A program made the position numbers and the translations under genes. From positions 1 through 64,000 of the forward strand of contig JAVEQK010000003.1 of NCBI GenBank assembly GCA_034007705.1: a stretch of DNA of 64,000 nt, written 5' to 3'. Positions 58,767 to 64,000 of this stretch are shown here, piece after piece. The stretch comes from UBA10518 sp022837185 (GTDB lineage: Bacteria > Desulfobacterota > Desulfobulbia > Desulfobulbales > Desulfobulbaceae). Position 1 is the first letter of the stretch. Each line of letters begins with the position of its first letter. The notes beneath the pieces were generated by a model. It was not told the origin of the DNA. It did not search any database and saw only the letters and a list, made by a program, of their open reading frames with translations.

Positions 58767-60893
58767 TTATTGCGCCAGCGCAAGTTCATTCGCGAGTTCA
58801 TTCATGAGGTGGACGGCAAGCTGGACATAGGGGTCCTCATCCAGCTGCTCCCGCAGGGGAATATCCTTGTTCTGCGGGGTCCCGTGCTCCGGGGAAGGGC
58901 CGTCAAGGCTGTTCGGACCGGCCTCTTCCGCCTCCGAGAACGCGGCCAGCTCGAGCCGTTCCTTGCGGACGCCCGCAAGGGACACCGGGATTCTGGTCCG
59001 CTCCGACCGTTCCCGAGCGAGTTCGAGCCGTTCCCTGATTTTGACGAAGTCAGGCGATGCGGCAATACGGCCGCCGCTCAGTTCCCGGGCCCTGTCCACA
59101 TTGAACGGGCTGCCGGTCCAGGGCCGGAAGGGAACCGCTTCGACCTTGTCCCACGGCAGGGAGTAGTCAAGGTGTCTTTCGCCGCTTTTCAGGTAATCGA
59201 GCATGGTGGGGACGACGACATCGGGCTCCACCCCCTTGTACTGGGTGGACTCGCCGTTGACGCGGTAAAATTTCTGGATCGTCAGTTTCAGCGCGCCCAG
59301 GTCATCATATTTTTTCCGGTGGAGCAGGGGCAGGTTGCGGTTCAGGTCCACTATGGACTGGACCGTCCCCTTGCCATGGGTGTGGTCACCGCCGATGATC
59401 AGGGCCCGGTTGTAGTCCTGCAGGGCGGCGGCCACGATTTCCGAGGCGGAAGCGGAAAACTTGTTGACCAGCACAATGACCGGCCCGTCGTAGAGCACGT
59501 TGGGATCGGCATCTTCAAGCACCTTGATCTCCCCCTGGGCGTTTTTCACCTGGACGACCGGACCGCCGGGCAGAAACATGCCGGAGATGTCCACCGCGTC
59601 GGAAAGGGACCCTCCCCCGTTGTCCCGCAGATCAAGAATGAGTCCGCCGATCCGGTTCTCGCGCAGATGGCGCAGCTCCCTGCGGAAATCGTTGGTGCAG
59701 TTGCGTGCCTGGCTCATGGGGCCGGCGGCGGCGAAGTCACGGTAAAAGCTGGGAATGCGGACGTAGCCGATCCGCTCCCCCCGGCTGTTTTCGATGACTT
59801 CCGATTTGACGTAAGTCTCCTCGATCTGCACCACGTCCCGGACTATGGTGATGACTTTTTTTGCGCCGTCGGGCTTCTGGACGGTCAGGGAAACTTCACT
59901 GCCCTTGGGCCCCCTGATGAAGCTGACCGCCTCGCGGATCCGCATGTCGGAGATGTCCACCGGCTCCCCTTCCTTCTCGGCAACCGAGAGGATCATGTCC
60001 TCGGCCTGGAGCTGCCCCTGCCGTTCGGCGGCGCTGCCGGGGATGATCCTGACCACCTTGATGAAGCCGTCGTCTTCGCGCAGCAGGGCGCCGATCCCTT
60101 CCAGTGATCCGCTCATGTGGATGTCGAAATCTTCTTTGGAGGAGGGGGGCATGTAGTTGGTATGGGGATCGAAAGCCCGGGCGACCGTGTCAAAAAAAAG
60201 GTTGTAGTGATCCTGCCGGGTTTCCTGCCGCAGCCGGTGAAAGAAGCGTTGGTTCCGTTCCCGGACCTTGTTCACGGCCCGGGCCCAGAGTTCCTGGTTC
60301 ACCGCCCCGTCGTCCGACGGTTCGGCTGCTGTCTTGCCCGCTTGTCCGGCGGCCCCGTTGTTCTCCTGTTTGACGAAGTCGAGATAACTTTCCAGGACCT
60401 GCAGCTTGAGAATGCGGCGCCACCTGTCCCGGAGCTCCGCCGCCGAGGAGGCATACTCAATTTTTTTGGGGTCGAGTTCGAGGGAATCGGCTCCATGGGG
60501 GTCAAACCCTTCCTCCAGCAGGCCGGCGGTCATTGCCTCGACCTCGTTGATCCGCAGGTTGAGCAGTTCGGCCCCTTTATCGGCCAGTTCGACACGCCCC
60601 CTGCGCAGTTCCTCGTCAATATGGTCCGCATGGGGACGGAGCTGCTCCACATCCGCTGTGAGCAGGAAACGCTTGCGGGGGTCAATCTGCCGGAGGTACA
60701 GATCGAATGCGGCCGGGGCGATGTTTTCCAGGGACTTGTGGGCGTAATGCTGCGAGGCGAGCTGGTGGCTCAGCATGTAGGCGATGAGGCGGTTGCGGTC
60801 CACATCGAATTCGGCGGGCATGGACTTGGCGGGCAACGATGCCGGCAGCAAAGAGAAAATAAGCCAGGCGGCCAGAACAGGAAAGAAATTCAT
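58767..60893 (-). CDS. prc: Tail-specific protease Prc (C-terminal processing peptidase, S41)
   Basis: A 708-aa periplasmic protease. A signal peptide (MNFFPVLAAWLIFSLLPASL) precedes a helical N-terminal domain (about 25-250), a PDZ domain (about 255-345, EGIGALLREDDGFIKVVRII...GSAAERQGQL) and the S41 protease domain. The catalytic serine is in KFSASASEIVAAAL and the lysine in HTHGKGTVQ. Length and layout match E. coli Prc rather than short CtpA proteases. It trims tails of envelope proteins and controls cell-wall hydrolases in other bacteria. It is monocistronic. Confidence 0.95.
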   Translation of the reverse strand: MNFFPVLAAWLIFSLLPASLPAKSMPAEFDVDRNRLIAYMLSHQLASQHYAHKSLENIAPAAFDLYLRQIDPRKRFLLTADVEQLRPHADHIDEELRRGRVELADKGAELLNLRINEVEAMTAGLLEEGFDPHGADSLELDPKKIEYASSAAELRDRWRRILKLQVLESYLDFVKQENNGAAGQAGKTAAEPSDDGAVNQELWARAVNKVRERNQRFFHRLRQETRQDHYNLFFDTVARAFDPHTNYMPPSSKEDFDIHMSGSLEGIGALLREDDGFIKVVRIIPGSAAERQGQLQAEDMILSVAEKEGEPVDISDMRIREAVSFIRGPKGSEVSLTVQKPDGAKKVITIVRDVVQIEETYVKSEVIENSRGERIGYVRIPSFYRDFAAAGPMSQARNCTNDFRRELRHLRENRIGGLILDLRDNGGGSLSDAVDISGMFLPGGPVVQVKNAQGEIKVLEDADPNVLYDGPVIVLVNKFSASASEIVAAALQDYNRALIIGGDHTHGKGTVQSIVDLNRNLPLLHRKKYDDLGALKLTIQKFYRVNGESTQYKGVEPDVVVPTMLDYLKSGERHLDYSLPWDKVEAVPFRPWTGSPFNVDRARELSGGRIAASPDFVKIRERLELARERSERTRIPVSLAGVRKERLELAAFSEAEEAGPNSLDGPSPEHGTPQNKDIPLREQLDEDPYVQLAVHLMNELANELALAQ

Positions 60894-61011
60894 GACGACT
60901 CCGTAACTGTACGAGAAGGGTGCTTAGTCCTCGGGATGAAAATACAAAATTTATACGGCAAAGATGCCGGCACCATTTCCGGCATGACCGGCGGAGCGGG
61001 AATTTTGCGGA

Positions 61012-61040
61012 TTGACAACGATCTTAAAGTACGATAAATT
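61012..61040 (+). promoter_or_regulatory. Sigma-70 promoter of acsE
   Basis: TTGACA (61012-61017), 17 bp, TAAATT (61035-61040). It precedes the acsE ATG by 75 bp. An inverted repeat ATGCCGG/CCGGCAT (60964-60985) lies just upstream. Confidence 0.75.
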
Positions 61041-61114
61041 AACATCTTTTCAAAAAAAATGAAATACTCAATTACAGGTAGCACGTTTTCGAAGAATTGG
61101 AAAGGAGAGGAAAA

Positions 61115-62011
61115 ATGGCCATGACGGTAAAGGCGATTGCCGAAAGCATCAACATTATGGGAAAAAGAAGCGGGACCGCCATGAGGGAGCGCAACCCCGG
61201 CCCGATCCAGGAGATGGCCAGGGAGGAGGCGGATGCCGGGGCGGCGTATCTTGACCTCAATATCGGACCGGCCCGCAAGGACGGGATGGAGCTGATGCCG
61301 TGGGTGGTCGAGACGGTGCAGGCGGCGGTCGATGTGCCGCTCTGCCTGGACACCACGAATACCGATGCCATGACCGCGGGATTCAAGGTGGTCAGGAACA
61401 GGACCGGGGCCATAATGAACTCCATTTCCGCCCAGCCCGAGCGCATGGAGAAACTGATCCCCGTGGCGGCGGAAGCAGGCTGCGACGTGATCGCCCTCCT
61501 CTGGGGCCCCGAGGGCATGCCGAGGGATTCCAATGAACGGGCGGCCATGGCCGTCGACCTGATGATGGCCCTCAATGAGGCCGGCATCCCCAATGAAAAG
61601 ATTCTTTTTGATCCCATCGGCACGCCGATCACCCTGGGGGCGGACCAGATCGCCTCTGGCCTCGAGTTCATGATGATGCTGCCGGACATCGCGCCGGGGG
61701 CCGGTTCCACCGTGGGCCTGTCCAACGTATCCAACGGCGTGGTCGATCACCTGCGCAAATATCTCGACCGCACCTACCTGATCATGCTGATGAAGTACGG
61801 CATCACCACGGCGATCGTCAATTCCTACGACAAGGAACTGATGGCGATCTGCAGGGGCGAGCGCCAGGACCTGGTTGATCTTGTCCACGGCATGATGGAC
61901 GGCAGCGAGCCGGACCCCTCGACTCTGCAGGGCGCCGCCCTTGAGCACTACAAGACCTACAAGGCCCTTTCCGGCCAGACGGTCTTTTCCGAGTCCTGGC
62001 TCGAACTGTAG
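61115..62011 (+). CDS. acsE: Methyltetrahydrofolate:corrinoid iron-sulfur protein methyltransferase AcsE
   Basis: A 298-aa pterin-binding (dihydropteroate synthase-fold) methyltransferase that moves the methyl group of CH3-THF to the corrinoid protein in the Wood-Ljungdahl pathway. The N-terminal EREADAGAAYLDLNIGP-like stretch, LCLDTTNTDA and GPARKDGMELM match AcsE. The C-terminal region binds the corrinoid partner. Sulfate reducers use it for acetate or CO2 metabolism. The ATG at 61115 follows GGAGAGG. It is followed 32 bp later by an HsdR_N-domain gene, so no other acs gene is next to it here. Confidence 0.9.
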   Translation: MAMTVKAIAESINIMGKRSGTAMRERNPGPIQEMAREEADAGAAYLDLNIGPARKDGMELMPWVVETVQAAVDVPLCLDTTNTDAMTAGFKVVRNRTGAIMNSISAQPERMEKLIPVAAEAGCDVIALLWGPEGMPRDSNERAAMAVDLMMALNEAGIPNEKILFDPIGTPITLGADQIASGLEFMMMLPDIAPGAGSTVGLSNVSNGVVDHLRKYLDRTYLIMLMKYGITTAIVNSYDKELMAICRGERQDLVDLVHGMMDGSEPDPSTLQGAALEHYKTYKALSGQTVFSESWLEL

Positions 62012-62043
62012 CAGTCCGCCGCCGTCTCCGTCCCAGGGCAAAG

Positions 62044-62622
62044 ATGGACACCTCGGGTCATCATATAGTTTACGGCACCCTGAAGGACTATCTGACCGGC
62101 GAGGAGCTTCCCGATACCGATGATGAACGCAGCCGGCAGCAGCTTGCCCGTCTCCTGGTGGAGGAAAAGGGGTACGCCCCGGAAGAGCTTGAGCCCCGGT
62201 TGTCCATCGAAACCGGTTTCAGCGGCCGCCGGGTCAGGTCCCTCATCGAGCTGACCGTCCGGATAGGGGGCCGGAGGGTGATGATTGTCCGGTACGGCCC
62301 GGGCTCGCTGGTTACGAGGGAGAGAGCGGCGGTTGCGGCATCGCGGCTGCTTGATCCGGGGCACCGGATTCCCCTCGCCGTGGTGACCAACGGCCGAGAG
62401 GCCGAACTGCTGGAAACCCGGACCGGCCGGGTGCTCGACACCGGCATGGAGGCGATTCCGGACAGGTCCCGGCTGGCCCGGCTGAGCGGCGAACTGGTCT
62501 TCGAACCCTTTGCCGATGAAGAAAAAAGGGAGCGGGAGGCCAGGATCCTGCATGTTTTTGATGAAGAGGTGTGCTGCCGCGGCGGAGTTTGCGAATTGCC
62601 GCCGGACGGGGACGCTGTTTGA
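62044..62622 (+). CDS. Stand-alone HsdR N-terminal-domain-like protein
   Basis: A 192-aa protein resembling the N-terminal nuclease-fold domain of type I restriction HsdR (PF13588-like). The PD-(D/E)XK-like pattern reads RLSIETGF...SLIELTVRIGGRRVMIVRYG, but the canonical ExK is not evident (LIELTVRIG), so activity is doubtful. A C-terminal CCRGGVC may bind metal. It is cotranscribed with acsE (32-bp gap) and not with any restriction or methylation gene. Such proteins are often found alone in Desulfobacterota, from memory, with unknown role. Confidence 0.6.
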   Translation: MDTSGHHIVYGTLKDYLTGEELPDTDDERSRQQLARLLVEEKGYAPEELEPRLSIETGFSGRRVRSLIELTVRIGGRRVMIVRYGPGSLVTRERAAVAASRLLDPGHRIPLAVVTNGREAELLETRTGRVLDTGMEAIPDRSRLARLSGELVFEPFADEEKREREARILHVFDEEVCCRGGVCELPPDGDAV

Positions 62623-62687
62623 CCGCTGGAGTTTCGCATTTGTCTCAATGCCCTTGATCCCGGTCTCTATCCAAACAAGAACCATCG

Positions 62688-64000
62688 ATGACGACAATGT
62701 TAAAGGAATGGACGAAAACAAGCTGGCACGATTATCCGGCCCTGCAGCAGCCGAAATGGCCGGACAGACAAAAATATGACCAGGTACTGGCGAGCCTCTC
62801 CACCCTCCCTCCCCTGGTTTTTGCGGGCGAAATACGGGAACTGAAAAAACTCCTGGCCGATGCCGTTGCGGGCAGGGCCTTTCTGCTGCAGGGGGGGGAC
62901 TGCTCCGAGGAGTTCGCCCACTGCACCGCGCCCAATATCCGCGAAACACTCAAGGTCCTGCTGCAGATGGCGGTCATCCTGACCTATGCAGGCGGCAAGC
63001 CGGTGGTCAAGGTCGGACGCATCGCCGGCCAGTACGCCAAGCCGCGTTCAAGCGACACGGAAATCGTCAACGGGGTTGAAATTCCCAGCTACCGTGGTGA
63101 TATGTGCAACTCCGCCGAGCCGACGCCCGAGGCCCGCGTTCCCGACCCGGAGCGGATGCAGAAGGGATACTTCCTGTCGGCGGCGACCCTCAATCTGCTG
63201 CGGGCCTTCACCCGGGGCGGTTTCGCCGCCCTGCACAGGGTGCACGCCTGGAACCAGGAGTTCGTCAAGCAGTCGCCCATGGGGCGCTCCTATGAGCGGC
63301 TGGCCAATCAGATCAGCCAGGCCTTGAACTTCATGGAAGTCATCGGCATCTCCACGGACGTTCCGCAGTTGAAGCAGGCCCATTTTTTTACCTCCCACGA
63401 AGCGCTGTTTCTCGGCTATGAGGAATCCCTGACCAGGGAGGATTCGACGACCGGCGGGTGGTATGACTGCTCCGCCCACATGTTGTGGATCGGCGACCGC
63501 ACCCGGCAGCTTGACGGAGCCCATGTCGAGTTTCTCCGCGGGGTGCTGAACCCGCTGGGCATGAAAGTCGGTCCGCAGTACGAAACGGACGACATCCTGT
63601 CGATTATCGAGCGGCTCAATCCCGACAACGAGCCGGGGCGGATGACCCTGATCACCCGTTTCGGGGCCGGGAAGATTGACTGCTGCCTGCCGCCCCTGAT
63701 CCGGGCCGTCAAAAGGGCGGGCCTGAATGTGCTCTGGTGCTGCGATCCCATGCATGCCAATACCTTTACCGCCGCCTCCGGTCATAAGACCAGGAATTTT
63801 GACGACATCCTGTCCGAGCTGCGCTGCTTTTTCGAGTTGAACTGGGCCGAGGGCACCATTCCGGGCGGGGTCCACTTCGAGCTGACCGGCGACAACGTAA
63901 CGGAATGCATCGGCGGCGCCCGGCAACTGGCGGACGAGCAGCTGAGCCTCAATTATCTGACCACGTGCGATCCCCGGCTGAACGCCGAGCAGAGCCTGGA
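62688..64000 (+). CDS. Class II 3-deoxy-7-phosphoheptulonate (DAHP) synthase, partial
   Basis: At least 437 residues of the plant-type class II DAHP synthase, which joins PEP and erythrose 4-phosphate at the start of the shikimate pathway. The chain opens MTTMLKEWTKTSWHDYPALQ and shows QGGDCSEEFAHC (metal/PEP site), GRIAGQYAKPRSS, SYRGDMCN and TRFGAGKI; ligands in LWCCDPMHANT and HFELTGDNVTEC are also present. It runs off the window end, so a few dozen residues are missing. Start 62688 or 62697 (both ATG) is possible; the ribosome site is weak. With aroD at 49331 it gives two shikimate genes in this window, not adjacent. Confidence 0.92.
   Translation, partial: MTTMLKEWTKTSWHDYPALQQPKWPDRQKYDQVLASLSTLPPLVFAGEIRELKKLLADAVAGRAFLLQGGDCSEEFAHCTAPNIRETLKVLLQMAVILTYAGGKPVVKVGRIAGQYAKPRSSDTEIVNGVEIPSYRGDMCNSAEPTPEARVPDPERMQKGYFLSAATLNLLRAFTRGGFAALHRVHAWNQEFVKQSPMGRSYERLANQISQALNFMEVIGISTDVPQLKQAHFFTSHEALFLGYEESLTREDSTTGGWYDCSAHMLWIGDRTRQLDGAHVEFLRGVLNPLGMKVGPQYETDDILSIIERLNPDNEPGRMTLITRFGAGKIDCCLPPLIRAVKRAGLNVLWCCDPMHANTFTAASGHKTRNFDDILSELRCFFELNWAEGTIPGGVHFELTGDNVTECIGGARQLADEQLSLNYLTTCDPRLNAEQSL

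Overview
This window is draft-assembly sequence from a G+C-rich, anaerobic, sulfate-reducing, diazotrophic bacterium, most likely Desulfobacterota and probably close to the Desulfobulbales. That placement is inferred from gene content: a complete dsrMKJOP operon, a nif cluster of the anaerobe type (two nifI genes between nifH and nifD, and a nifD with a central insertion), a Wood-Ljungdahl methyltransferase gene, and multihaem c-type cytochromes. Three 100-N scaffold gaps are present. Two of them are flanked by exact 127-bp duplications, which look like unmerged assembly overlaps rather than biology.

Layout. 1-7.7 kb: housekeeping and DNA-repair genes (phosphoribosyltransferase-like, UPF0149/SEC-C, recD2, a DUF2779 nuclease-like protein, PilZ) set among dispersed palindromic repeats. 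7.7-11.7 kb: a molybdenum hydroxylase operon (2Fe-2S subunit, molybdopterin subunit, XdhC, MocA-like). 12.6-29.5 kb: the nif island, with nifA divergent from nifH-nifI1-nifI2-nifD-nifK, a NifB-like protein lacking all its metal-cluster cysteines, a thioredoxin-fold 2Fe-2S ferredoxin and a GNAT; two minus-strand genes; then nifE-nifN-nifB-nifV. Sigma-54 promoters precede nifH and nifE and share an exact upstream 14-mer. 29.5-37.4 kb: SpmAB-like protein, a 42-aa basic protein, CspA, a TerB-like protein, a DEAD-box helicase, a histidine kinase and OsmC. 38-45.3 kb: an electron-transfer region with a 23-haem repeat cytochrome, an outer-membrane barrel and a response regulator, then a minus-strand pentaheme cytochrome whose reading frame continues past an in-frame UGA followed by a SECIS-like hairpin. 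45.6-52.7 kb: ZIP transporter, B12-binding radical SAM protein, tpx, aroD, pyrD-pyrK, and a prepilin peptidase cut by a gap. 52.8-58.6 kb: dsrMKJOP behind an RsbRD_N-domain gene. 58.8-64 kb: tail-specific protease, acsE, a stand-alone HsdR_N-domain protein and a class II DAHP synthase running off the window.

How the genes work together: NifA with sigma-54 probably drives nifH-nifK and nifE-nifV, NifI1/NifI2 would adjust nitrogenase activity after translation, and NifE/N/B/V build FeMo-co. DsrMKJOP links the menaquinone pool and periplasm to sulfite reduction. The cytochromes and barrel suggest extra periplasmic or extracellular electron transfer. The observations most worth checking are the candidate selenocysteine cytochrome, the cysteine-free NifB paralogue, and the shared upstream motif of the two nif promoters.
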